Source: Patescibacteria group bacterium (GTDB lineage Bacteria; Patescibacteriota; Microgenomatia; UBA8517). Taken from it: a stretch of 21,830 bases of DNA. Location of the stretch: contig JAHKAL010000072.1 of NCBI GenBank assembly GCA_018826545.1, forward strand, positions 1 through 21,830, in the 5' to 3' direction. The notes below the pieces were generated by a model. The model searched no databases and had not been told where the DNA came from. It was given only the letters and a program-made list of their open reading frames with translations. The stretch's first letter is position 1, and every line of letters begins with the position of its first letter. Below, one piece after another: positions 7,243-15,001 of the stretch. The position numbers were made by a program, and so were the translations under genes.

Positions 7243-7881
7243 AGGAAAGCAAGGAAACGGTGCAGGGTCTATCAAAGAGCATTCTTCCAACAACTTTCCC
7301 ACACAAAAAAAAATTATTCAAACTGCTAAACTTTTTACTAAAGTTTTTGCAGGAAGTCCTTGGTTTGAAGACTCAAATTCACTTGAATCCACAACAAAAC
7401 TTGTATCTGATGCTGTAAGTAAAGACTGCTCGATAATGTTTCTGCTAGAAAATAATGGTAGTACCATGGGCTTTGTTTGGGGGTATCCAAAAAAGGTTGA
7501 TGATTATTACAAAAGATTTGAAGATAATACAAATCTTGTCAACAAACTTAAAGAAGAATTTGGAAATAATGAATAGTTTTTCTCCTTAGCAGAAATTGGA
7601 ATCAACCAAGAATATAGAGGATTAGGTCTTGGGAAATTATTAGTAACTAAATTTTGGGAAGAGCTGAGAAAATGAACCTACCAATCACTATGGACTAGAT
7701 ATAATACAATACCGGCGCCAATTTGTTTAAACCATGGATTTAACCAAATCTTTGGACCAAAATTAGTTTCTGATAGTTAAGGAAAAATAGTTATGTCAGG
7801 GGTACTATAATCGGAACTGATCGAACTATGCTCGAGCGTGTTTTGTTTATAAAAAAATTAAAATGGCAATTGAAAGATTAG
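7239..7881 (+). pseudogene. Decayed GNAT-family N-acetyltransferase
   Basis: The original gene starts at an ATGA overlap with the hutH stop and ends inside the start of the M20 gene. A shift in a run of nine A (about 7305-7313) moves the frame. The frame then reads IIQTAKLFTKVFAGSPWFED and later GINQEYRGLGLGKLLV, the acetyl-CoA binding loop of GNAT enzymes. In-frame TAG, TGA and TAA codons interrupt it, and a second shift near 7800 is needed to reach the natural C-terminus (TMLERVLFIKKLKWQLKD). All three stops could come from CAG, CGA and CAA by C-to-T changes. With five lesions it is almost certainly dead. It is a different GNAT from the one fused to the racemase downstream. Confidence 0.8.
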
Positions 7882-9086
7882 ATCAAATAACAAACCAAAA
7901 AGACAGAGAATTGGTTGAATTGTTACAGAACTTAGTACGCATCCCGTCCTGGGTTCCGCAGGAACCGGCCGAAGCAAAACTCACACAAAATGGAAACTGT
8001 GTTGTGGATTTCTTAGAGAATTGGATCAAATCAAATACCACATTAAGCGTTGAAAGGCAAAAATTAGACGGGGATCGTTTTAATTTAATAGCAAGTAACG
8101 GTCAGCCCGATTTAGTTTTTTTGGGCCACACTGATACAGTTCCCCCATCTCAAGGGTCGCCTTATGGGCAACTTGAAGCTGAGATCCACGACGGAAAAAT
8201 CTGGGGAAGAGGTACAACAGATATGAAATCCGGCGTGGCTTCAATGATCCATGCGCTTTCTTTAACTCCAGAAGCAAAAAATGTCTGGGCAATGTTTTAT
8301 GCAGATGAAGAATATGACTTTCTTGGTATGAAGGCTCTTGTTAAAGATTACAGTGATTTAAGACCCAAGCTTCGCTTCTCGTTTCGTCCGACGGGAGCGA
8401 TCTTAAAATCGGTCAGGGTGTAGAGGGCTTATAGAATTTAGAGCCAGAATAAAAGGGAAAACTGGCCATGCAGCAAAGGGAAATGGTTTGAATGCCATTG
8501 AGGGGGTTTTCCAAGGAATAACCGATCTTAAAAAATACCTTAACACATTCAAACACCCAGTCATGGGATCAACTTCTATGAATTTGGCATATTTGTTAGG
8601 AGGCCAAGAAAAAGCCAGAGAACTTTCATATAGAGATGGTAAGTTAATTAACGTTGAACAGCAGGGAAACGTCATACCAGACATAGCAGAGTTTGTAATA
8701 GATATCCGCCTTTCTTCTCCAGATTTAACTACTGAGAAAATCCTAAATGAAATAGAAAAAAGTGCCAAAGACAATGGATATGAGTTTGAAAATGTAAAAT
8801 TAAGGCATCAACTCAGAGCTTGGTATACAGACTTAAGCGATATCGAAGATTATGTGGAATTGGCTAAAGAAGCGACTAACAAGAAAATTATTGATATAGA
8901 ACAACCGGGCAAAAGCGGTTACTTAGATCTCCAAATGTTCTGGGAAACAACTGACAGACCAAAAGCGTTCATATTTGGCGGTGGAGAAGGGGCCCGGCAC
9001 ATAAACCAGAAGAACACATAAATATTGAGAATTTGATTAAAGAAAGAGACTTTTTCAAAAAAGTTCTAGAGAGAAATTCTCGGTAA
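7863..9086 (+). pseudogene. Frameshifted M20-family metallopeptidase (ArgE/DapE-like)
   Basis: About 408 codons of an M20 di-zinc amidohydrolase are present in three frames. All metal-binding motifs survive: FLGHTDTVPP, GRGTTDMKSG, YADEEYD with the catalytic Glu, SSDGSDLKIGQG, and a final PAHKPEEH. Three apparent single-base losses break it: near 8370-8377, at 8417-8421 (GGTGT where GGTTGT would restore CRGLIEF), and at 8989-8997. M20 enzymes of this type cleave N-acyl groups from amino acids or hydrolyse short peptides; the substrate cannot be told. The start overlaps the end of the GNAT gene by 19 bases, so both were once translated in tandem. Sequencing error is a weaker explanation given the stop codons in its neighbour. 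Confidence 0.82.
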
Positions 9087-9095
9087 TTTATAAAT

Positions 9096-9124
9096 TTGAC
9101 AATTGCGGATATACGTATTAAATT
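9096..9124 (+). promoter_or_regulatory. Internal promoter before the racemase gene
   Basis: TTGACA (9096-9101), a 17-base spacer and TAAATT (9119-9124), lying in the only real gap of the plus operon. It would allow the last two intact genes to be expressed independently of the decayed ones. Confidence 0.45.
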
Positions 9125-9142
9125 ATAGTCTACGTTAAGCAT

Positions 9143-10558
9143 ATGACAAGAGAAATGGGTAGTAAATCAACCGAAAATGATCCTGAGATGTTAAAAACAC
9201 TAGATTTTGTAGTTTACAAACCCGGTGGAAACGATACTGGCTTATTCCAAGGAGTAATAACAGATGTTGCCAAAAGGAAAACAATCGCAGATGCGCTTCT
9301 TAAAGAATATCCCAATGTTGAACAAGTTGGCTTCGTTAATTTAGACCCGAATAATACAGAGTTAATAATGACTGGTGGGGAATTTTGTGGAAATGCAACC
9401 AGAAGTACTGCATATGCTGCTTTAAAGGGAGAACCGGGAGAACTCACTATTAAAGTCTCTGGAGTCAAAAATAAATTAAGGGCAGGTGTTGCTAAAAATG
9501 GAGAAGCTTTTTCACAAATGCCTATTTACAAGGAAGTCTCAAGGATAACACCTGATACAGAAGTTAAAGGGAACGTAACTGTTGAAATGGAGGGAATTAC
9601 TCATTATGTAGATTTTAACCCCGAACAAATAAAGAGTCTTTCAGAAGCGGAAATCAAGGCCAAAGCCAGAGCGGAGATGAAAAGAAGGGGAATCGATAAG
9701 GGTCCGGCGTGCGGAATCATATATGCCGAGAAAAAGGGTGCAAATTGGGAGATATATCCGGTCGTTTATGTTCGCGATGCCGATACTCTTTATTACGAAA
9801 CGGCTTGCGGCAGCGGAACAACAGCGTTGGGACTTACGTTAGCTTTAAAAGAAGGAAAATCAATTAATAACATTCCCATAATCCAACCGTCGGGAACGGC
9901 AATAAAGTTTTCTGTTGAGTTTGACGGAAAAGAATTCGGTTATGCTCAAATTCAGGGATCAGTGCAAAAATTGGCCGAGGGCGAACAAATAATTGAGAAG
10001 GAAGGGTCCTATGCAGTGGAACAGATAACAGACTACGATAAATTGGAAATTGCTTTGAACAAGCAAGACTTGATTCAACTCTACAAAGATATTTTCAGTA
10101 AACCTCCATATTATGAAAATTTCTCCGATGCAGACGTTACTTCATTTTTCAAGAAGTATCTTGACGGTGGCAAATTATTTTTAGCCTATGATCAGGGCAA
10201 AGTTGTCGGGTTCGGTGCCTCACAACCCATTAAAGATGTTCCGGAAATCGAAAAAATCATCAGGGATGTAGGTGTTGACACTACCGGGATTTGGTATATG
10301 GCTGACCTAGGGGTTGATGAGAAATACCGGGGAAGGGGGATTGCCAAGAAGCTGGTCCAAAAAAGGATAGATTCCGCGCCCGAAGGTAATAAGATTTTGA
10401 TGAGAACATCTGTTGATAATGTTGTATCCCAAACCCTTTATAGATCTCTTGGTTTTAAAGATGTCCCTAATGCTTTTCAATATGTTCCTAGTCCGAAAAA
10501 AGAAATTCAAATTAAAGACAAAAGATTGTTCCTTATTAGGGACCGCGATAACTTCTAA
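9143..10558 (+). CDS. DapF-fold amino acid racemase fused to a GNAT domain
   Basis: A 471-residue two-domain protein. Residues 20-280 have the diaminopimelate epimerase fold with both catalytic cysteines: Cys82 in GGEFCGNATR and Cys222 in ETACGSGTTA. This fold racemises amino acids by a two-base, cofactor-free mechanism. The ER-GAGET motif that binds the far end of diaminopimelate is replaced by RDADTLYYET, so the substrate is probably not DAP. CntK, a DapF relative, racemises histidine for staphylopine synthesis, and the neighbours here make histidine a reasonable guess. Residues 300-455 form a GNAT domain with the acetyl-CoA loop YRGRGIAKKL (395-404), suggesting that the racemised product is acylated. 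I do not know this fusion from other genomes. Its stop overlaps the next start (TAATG). Confidence 0.75.
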   Translation: MTREMGSKSTENDPEMLKTLDFVVYKPGGNDTGLFQGVITDVAKRKTIADALLKEYPNVEQVGFVNLDPNNTELIMTGGEFCGNATRSTAYAALKGEPGELTIKVSGVKNKLRAGVAKNGEAFSQMPIYKEVSRITPDTEVKGNVTVEMEGITHYVDFNPEQIKSLSEAEIKAKARAEMKRRGIDKGPACGIIYAEKKGANWEIYPVVYVRDADTLYYETACGSGTTALGLTLALKEGKSINNIPIIQPSGTAIKFSVEFDGKEFGYAQIQGSVQKLAEGEQIIEKEGSYAVEQITDYDKLEIALNKQDLIQLYKDIFSKPPYYENFSDADVTSFFKKYLDGGKLFLAYDQGKVVGFGASQPIKDVPEIEKIIRDVGVDTTGIWYMADLGVDEKYRGRGIAKKLVQKRIDSAPEGNKILMRTSVDNVVSQTLYRSLGFKDVPNAFQYVPSPKKEIQIKDKRLFLIRDRDNF

Positions 10559-11295
10559 TGCTTCAAGCATCAAAAAATAAAAACCCAATAACGATCAAAG
10601 ATCAGTTTCTCTCGCTTGAAAAACGTATGGTTAAATATAAGGATCTGGTTCAAGTCCAAGTCCGGGATAACAACGAGGAATTCGTGGCACTGGATAACTC
10701 AACTATTCCTAACGGATATTTAAAAGAAATGTCGGATATGGAAAAATTGTTCGGTCCGAGAGTAATTGTAAGAAAATCGGTTGCTAAAAAATTAGATCAT
10801 GCCCAAAAACTATTGCAGGACAGACATTCTGGCCTTACTCTATATGTCACGTATGGTTACCGCAGTTTAAAAATCCAAACTGAACGATTTCTAAAGATAT
10901 TGAGTGGTATTAACAATTCATTCTTTCCCAATCCGCTTGATTTGTATGAAAAAGCTCACAGATTTGTGGCTGTCCCGACAGTTGCGGGACATCCGACAGG
11001 CGGGGCAATCGACATTGCAATTAAACATATTAAGACGGGTAGTTTTTTGGATTTTGGATCGAAACAATACAATTATTCAACCAAAGACTGTTATGTTTTT
11101 ACTCCAAATATTACAAAAGTGCAAAAAAGTAACAGAATGCTTTTAAGAAATACCCTTATTGAGGCAGGATTCACCCCGTTTGATGGTGAATGGTGGCATT
11201 TTTCTTATGGGGATAGAGAATGGGCATTTTACAATAAAAAGGAACAGGCTATATATTCTCAACTCAATCTTGAGGAAGTTAAATTAATGGATTAG
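10558..11295 (+). CDS. VanX/DdpX-like D,D-dipeptidase (M15D)
   Basis: A 245-residue zinc peptidase of the VanX family. The zinc-binding set is complete: His145 and Asp152 in GHPTGGAID, Glu211 (catalytic) and His214 in EWWHFSYG, and Arg102 in the YGYRS motif that stabilises the transition state. The 7- and 3-residue spacings equal those of VanX. Such enzymes cleave D-Ala-D-Ala or similar D,D- or L,D-dipeptides in the cytoplasm. There is no signal peptide. It overlaps the racemase-GNAT gene by one base, so the two products are probably made together, which points to dipeptides containing D-residues. No vancomycin resistance partners are nearby. Its last 17 bases overlap the hisS gene on the other strand. 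Confidence 0.82.
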   Translation: MLQASKNKNPITIKDQFLSLEKRMVKYKDLVQVQVRDNNEEFVALDNSTIPNGYLKEMSDMEKLFGPRVIVRKSVAKKLDHAQKLLQDRHSGLTLYVTYGYRSLKIQTERFLKILSGINNSFFPNPLDLYEKAHRFVAVPTVAGHPTGGAIDIAIKHIKTGSFLDFGSKQYNYSTKDCYVFTPNITKVQKSNRMLLRNTLIEAGFTPFDGEWWHFSYGDREWAFYNKKEQAIYSQLNLEEVKLMD

Positions 11296-12655
11296 AATCA
11301 ATCTTGGGGACTAATAATTCGATTAATTTAGCTTTGTCTACCTCCTGTTGTTCGCCGGTTTCCAAATTCTTTACAGAATACACATTCTTTTTCTTTTCTT
11401 CAAATCCAAGAAAAATAACAAATTTGATTCCCAATGAATTTGCAAATTTAATTTGCTTACCGATTTTTACCTGATCGTAATAAACTTCTGTAGGTATTCC
11501 TTCTTTACGCAAATCTGAAGCTAGACTGACATATTCTGGGGCATCAGCACTATCAAAATTTATAACCAGAACTTGAGACGCAGTCTTGGTCTTTTTTACT
11601 TTGTCTAGCTGTTCCAACCCAGAAAATAAGCGATCGACACCAACTGAAGTACCTACGGCAGGTAAATCAACCTTGCCGGAGCTTAATGCAGAAACTAATT
11701 TATCATAACGGCCCCCACTACAAACACTTCCGACACCCGGTAGGTCTTTTAGTGTGGTCTCATAGATAATGCCGGTATAATAATCCAAACCTCTGGCGAT
11801 AGTTTGATCAAACTTTACTTTCTCAGGTTCATAACCTGACTTCCTTACTATAGAAAATACTTGCTGTAGATTATTTACCCCTTCGGCAGCAGATACAGAA
11901 CCTTCCAAGATCTTGGCAATCTGTTCCAATTTTTCACTATCACTGCCAGATACTCCTAAGAAAGCGTTTACAAGTTCCGCTGTCTCACTGTCAATGCTTT
12001 CCGATATTTCTGCAAGCACTGCATCTTTTCCTATTTTCTCAGATTTATCGATTGCAGTAATCATAATTTTTGTTTTCGCAGGGTCCATAACACCAGATTT
12101 TTCGGCTAAACCATCTAAAATCAACCTATTGTTTACACGCACTACTGCGTCAACGCCTAGAGCCCTCATCGTATCCACCATCATCTCTACGATTTCAGCA
12201 TCCGCTATGGGACTGGATGTTCCGATAATGTCCGCATCGAACTGCATAAACTCTCTGTATCTCCCTGCCTGAGGTCTGTCACCGCGCCATACATTTCCCA
12301 CCTGATATCTCTTGTAAGGGAGAGTAATTTTATCTTTGTATTGAAATACAATTCTAGCTAGAGGCACGGTCAAATCATATCTAAGCGCTACGTCGCGTCC
12401 CCCATGATCTTTAAACTTATACATCAACTTCTCCCCCTCAGGTCCATATTTACCTGTCAGGGTTTCATATCTTTCAATTGCGGGTGTATCTTGGGGAACA
12501 AAGCCGTATTTTTCATAAACCTTCTTAATTGTATCCACCATTGCTTGGCGGGGAAAAACCTGCTCCGCTAACATATCTCTAAAGCCGGAAAGTGGTCCTT
12601 GTTCTTTCATATTATAAGATTTCGGTATTGTACGCGAACTCATCGTAAAAGTCAA
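11279..12655 (-). CDS. hisS: Histidyl-tRNA synthetase
   Basis: A 458-residue class II synthetase that charges tRNA-His. Motif 2 is at residues 122-140 (WRGDRPQAGRYREFMQFD), the histidine-specific signature RGLDYYTG at 288-295, GGRYDKL at 314-320 and motif 3 GTSVGVDRLF at 335-344. A C-terminal anticodon-binding domain follows (about 362-455). All catalytic signatures are intact. I chose the TTG start at 12655 because AAGGAG, formed by the last codons of the upstream gene, lies five bases before it; an ATG four codons later has no such site. It is the last gene of the hisZ-like/hisD operon and ends convergently within the VanX-like gene. It could be the cell's only HisRS or a second, resistant copy. 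Confidence 0.93.
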   Translation of the reverse strand: MTFTMSSRTIPKSYNMKEQGPLSGFRDMLAEQVFPRQAMVDTIKKVYEKYGFVPQDTPAIERYETLTGKYGPEGEKLMYKFKDHGGRDVALRYDLTVPLARIVFQYKDKITLPYKRYQVGNVWRGDRPQAGRYREFMQFDADIIGTSSPIADAEIVEMMVDTMRALGVDAVVRVNNRLILDGLAEKSGVMDPAKTKIMITAIDKSEKIGKDAVLAEISESIDSETAELVNAFLGVSGSDSEKLEQIAKILEGSVSAAEGVNNLQQVFSIVRKSGYEPEKVKFDQTIARGLDYYTGIIYETTLKDLPGVGSVCSGGRYDKLVSALSSGKVDLPAVGTSVGVDRLFSGLEQLDKVKKTKTASQVLVINFDSADAPEYVSLASDLRKEGIPTEVYYDQVKIGKQIKFANSLGIKFVIFLGFEEKKKNVYSVKNLETGEQQEVDKAKLIELLVPKIDSNPLI

Positions 12656-12657
12656 TT

Positions 12658-13863
12658 TTACTCCTTAGACAAAAACTTTTCTATGGCCTTCTTGTGATAT
12701 TTAAACCCTTCAATTTTAGGTATCTCAATAAACCATGGGTTGTCAATTTTGGGTTTTCTTAAGCTAAAATTAACACAAGAGGTTTTATAGAAACTGCTAA
12801 TGGTAATCCCAGATTCCCCTCTTGCCATGCCATAAGTCGGGTCTGCGCAACCTTTACCAATAACGGAATAATCCCCCAAAGGTGAACATACATTTACGTA
12901 AACATTTGCTATGCTCTTTAGATTTTTTATTATCCGATTGGGCTTCCTAGAAAAAATTTCCAATATTTCCGGACCGATATTATTTATTAATTTGGTAGCA
13001 GAATCGATATTACGAACAGGAAAATATGAAACTTGAGATTTAATATCTTTAGTCATTTTCTTAAGATTATTGGTTAAATTTGCACTTGTGGAAATGATAA
13101 AACACCTTGAATCGGGACCATGCTCCATCTGGGCTCGCACATCATACTCGATCTGCCTAACTTCGATGTCACTGTCTGCAAAAATTAACAGCTCAGATGG
13201 GCCGGAGGGCAAGTCTACAGGAACCTTATAAAATGTATTCAGTACTTGCTTAACATGATCCACATACAAACTGCATGGTCCGAAAAGTTTGTTGGGAATA
13301 ATTCCACCTAACCCAAAAGCCATAGCCGGAAATGCGCTTCTTCCCCCAATTGCTAAGATTTTATAAATTTTAAACAAGCTTGCTGCAGCAATTAGATCCG
13401 GATTTACGGACCCATCTTGCGATGGGGGAAGCGCAAGGACAATATTTTTTACTCCTGCCTCTTTAGCCAGCTGACAATAAAATATCAAAGATGAGGGAAG
13501 ATTTTGGGGAATATATATTCCGATGTTTTCAAGGGGCGTGTTATAAATTGTGGAAATGAAGTTTTTGTCGTTATTAACGATAAGCTTGCCTTTTACCAAT
13601 GCCTTTTCCTTTTTAGCAAGTGAAGCCACGGTCGCCTTAAGTCTCTTAAAAATTTTAAGCTTGTCAGGATCGTATTTATTTAGAGTCTTTTTGATTTCTT
13701 GTGGCGTAATTACGACTGATTTTCGGTTTATACCCTTATTTTTATAGTACTTAAGAATTTCCTTTTCCCTATTTTTTTCGATAGTATTGATAATCGATAG
13801 AGTCTCCTTCAGAAGATCTAAACTTTGAAATTTGCCTATAAAATCTTTTCTTAAATTATCCAT
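12658..13863 (-). CDS. Histidinol dehydrogenase homologue lacking the catalytic His
   Basis: A 401-residue HisD-family protein. The zinc ligands of the E. coli enzyme are conserved: Gln245 and His248 (AQMEHGPDS), Asp331 (GDY) and His390 (EGFKYHKKA). The motif that carries the general bases, GPEHL, has become GPEIL, so Glu299 remains but the catalytic histidine is Ile300. The TNHVLPTYG loop reads KGCADPTYG, replacing a substrate-contacting His by Cys339, and the GPGN cofactor loop reads GPCS. It is thus unlikely to oxidise histidinol to histidine in the normal way. It may act on a different amino alcohol or aldehyde, or bind only. Its start overlaps the stop of the hisZ-like gene by eight bases, and it is followed two bases later by hisS. 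Confidence 0.85.
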   Translation of the reverse strand: MDNLRKDFIGKFQSLDLLKETLSIINTIEKNREKEILKYYKNKGINRKSVVITPQEIKKTLNKYDPDKLKIFKRLKATVASLAKKEKALVKGKLIVNNDKNFISTIYNTPLENIGIYIPQNLPSSLIFYCQLAKEAGVKNIVLALPPSQDGSVNPDLIAAASLFKIYKILAIGGRSAFPAMAFGLGGIIPNKLFGPCSLYVDHVKQVLNTFYKVPVDLPSGPSELLIFADSDIEVRQIEYDVRAQMEHGPDSRCFIISTSANLTNNLKKMTKDIKSQVSYFPVRNIDSATKLINNIGPEILEIFSRKPNRIIKNLKSIANVYVNVCSPLGDYSVIGKGCADPTYGMARGESGITISSFYKTSCVNFSLRKPKIDNPWFIEIPKIEGFKYHKKAIEKFLSKE

Positions 13864-14884
13864 TTTTATAATTACTCAAATATTCATACATAACTCTTTC
13901 AAAACCGAAAGCTCCTCCTGAAGAAATAGTTTCGGGCCCTCCGAGGGACTTGATCACGCGATTGTACTCTCCACCGCCCCCGCATTCATGGTCGATATCC
14001 CCGACATAATATTGGAAAATTATTCCGCTGTAAAATTTATTGCTCCTAACCAGACTTAAATCAATTTTTATATTGCCGTTTTTTGTCCTTTTTAGATCTT
14101 TGTAAATTTTCGCTAATTTTTTCAACCGTAATAAGGTTTTAGAATTGCCATTTTTTATAAGAAGCGGTTTTATTATCCCAAATACCAAATCGGGATCGCC
14201 AGTTACGGTCATTACGCTCTTTATAAGTTGTGTTTGATAATCCTTTAACTTTACTTCTTTGAGAAATTTGTTTAATTCATCATTATTGCGATCATCAATA
14301 ATCAATAATAAGGTATGTTTTTGTTTGCGGGTAAGTTTAAGTTTATCAAAAATGTCACTCAGAATATTAACCTCACTAATTTTAACCTGATATCTAATTT
14401 TAAGCTTCCAAAGCATACTTATACCAATCATAATCGAGTCCGTAACATAAGTTGGTTTTTTACCACCGATTACTTCCCAGCCGATCTGATAAAACTGTCT
14501 AAGTCTACTATTTACGTCTGTAACTATTTCGTTCCTAAATTGGGGAGATATATAAAACAATTTTTGCACCTTATTTTTTTCACCCAGGAGATTATCAACA
14601 TAAAATTTGCAAACTGGAAGAGTGTTTTCATATCTCAAGGCTAGACGTTCACCATTGGCACTTTTAAAATCGAAAACTATTGCCGCCTTAGCAGTTGATA
14701 CGGGTTGATTCTCATCTCCAACAACAAGGTTGTAATCAACCAAAAACGGAGTAATTATCTCGTTAAACCCATTTTTCACGAGTATCTTTCTGCAATCCTT
14801 CTGTACATTGTTGATTATTGCAAGTTCTTCTCCGAAAAGATATTTAAACCCCTTAGTTGGCTCTACTATTTTAAGTTGTTTCAT
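13856..14884 (-). CDS. HisZ/HisRS-like class II synthetase paralogue without anticodon domain
   Basis: About 342 residues covering only a class II catalytic core. Motif 2 is recognisable (FRNEIVTDVNSRLRQFYQIGWEVIGG), and so is the motif 3 region SGGAFGFERVMYE. The histidine signature RGLDYYTG is altered to VRSNKFYSGIIF, and GGGGEYNRV takes the place of GGRYD. The anticodon-binding domain is missing. HisZ proteins look like this and regulate ATP phosphoribosyltransferase (HisG), but no hisG is present in the window. Alternatives are an amino-acid-activating enzyme for a small product or a stand-in regulator. I start at ATG 14884; a TTG at 14893 falls inside the terminator T-run. It leads the minus-strand operon and overlaps the hisD homologue by eight bases. 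Confidence 0.72.
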   Translation of the reverse strand: MKQLKIVEPTKGFKYLFGEELAIINNVQKDCRKILVKNGFNEIITPFLVDYNLVVGDENQPVSTAKAAIVFDFKSANGERLALRYENTLPVCKFYVDNLLGEKNKVQKLFYISPQFRNEIVTDVNSRLRQFYQIGWEVIGGKKPTYVTDSIMIGISMLWKLKIRYQVKISEVNILSDIFDKLKLTRKQKHTLLLIIDDRNNDELNKFLKEVKLKDYQTQLIKSVMTVTGDPDLVFGIIKPLLIKNGNSKTLLRLKKLAKIYKDLKRTKNGNIKIDLSLVRSNKFYSGIIFQYYVGDIDHECGGGGEYNRVIKSLGGPETISSGGAFGFERVMYEYLSNYKNG

Positions 14885-14891
14885 TTTTGTC

Positions 14892-14915
14892 AAAAAAAAC
14901 GCGCCGAAGCGCGTT
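14892..14915 (-). terminator. Attenuator-type terminator before the hisZ-like gene
   Basis: The stem AACGCGC / GCGCGTT with a TTCG tetraloop is followed by a run of T. It ends about eight bases before the ATG at 14884. The two A residues at the stem base belong to the TAA stop of the leader ORF. Confidence 0.82.
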
Positions 14916-14958
14916 AAACATTCTTCTTAACCAAATGTTGGTACTCAATCTTTTTCAT
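14914..14958 (-). CDS. Short leader ORF before the hisZ-like gene
   Basis: A 14-codon frame reads MKKIEYQHLVKKNV and ends with TAA at the base of the terminator stem. Its ATG is about four bases from the predicted transcription start, mirroring the hutH leader. It contains one His codon and no run of any residue, so which amino acid it might sense is unclear. A ribosome reaching its stop would block the terminator. Confidence 0.4.
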   Translation of the reverse strand: MKKIEYQHLVKKNV

Positions 14959-14968
14959 AATCCGATTC

Positions 14969-14996
14969 AGTTTACACCTTATAGGCTGAATGTCAA
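14969..14996 (-). promoter_or_regulatory. Promoter of the hisZ-like operon
   Basis: TTGACA (14996-14991), a 16-base spacer and TAAACT (14974-14969) on the minus strand, predicting a start near 14962. The -35 box lies only five bases from the end of the insertion sequence. Confidence 0.55.
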
Positions 14997-15001
14997 ACAA
15001 T

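Noticed and set aside
7239..7881. TGA or TAG reassigned as sense codons, which would rescue the GNAT gene
   Set aside because: TGA ends hutH, the AbiEi gene at 3870 and the 7TM gene, and TAG ends the VanX-like gene, all at natural protein ends. The GNAT gene also needs two frameshifts and contains a TAA.
9214..9468. Long open frames opposite or inside hutH, the racemase gene, hisS and the 7TM gene
   Set aside because: They show no family motifs, lie wholly within well-supported genes and lack start signals; they are shadows of the real coding frames.
11279..14884. A normal histidine biosynthesis operon
   Set aside because: Only HisZ-like, HisD-like and HisRS are present; the HisD-like protein lacks its catalytic His and no other his biosynthetic gene is in the window.
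14885..15001. T-box riboswitch before the hisZ-like operon
   Set aside because: No GGTGGNACCGCG-type antiterminator sequence is found and the leader is too short, at about 80 bases.
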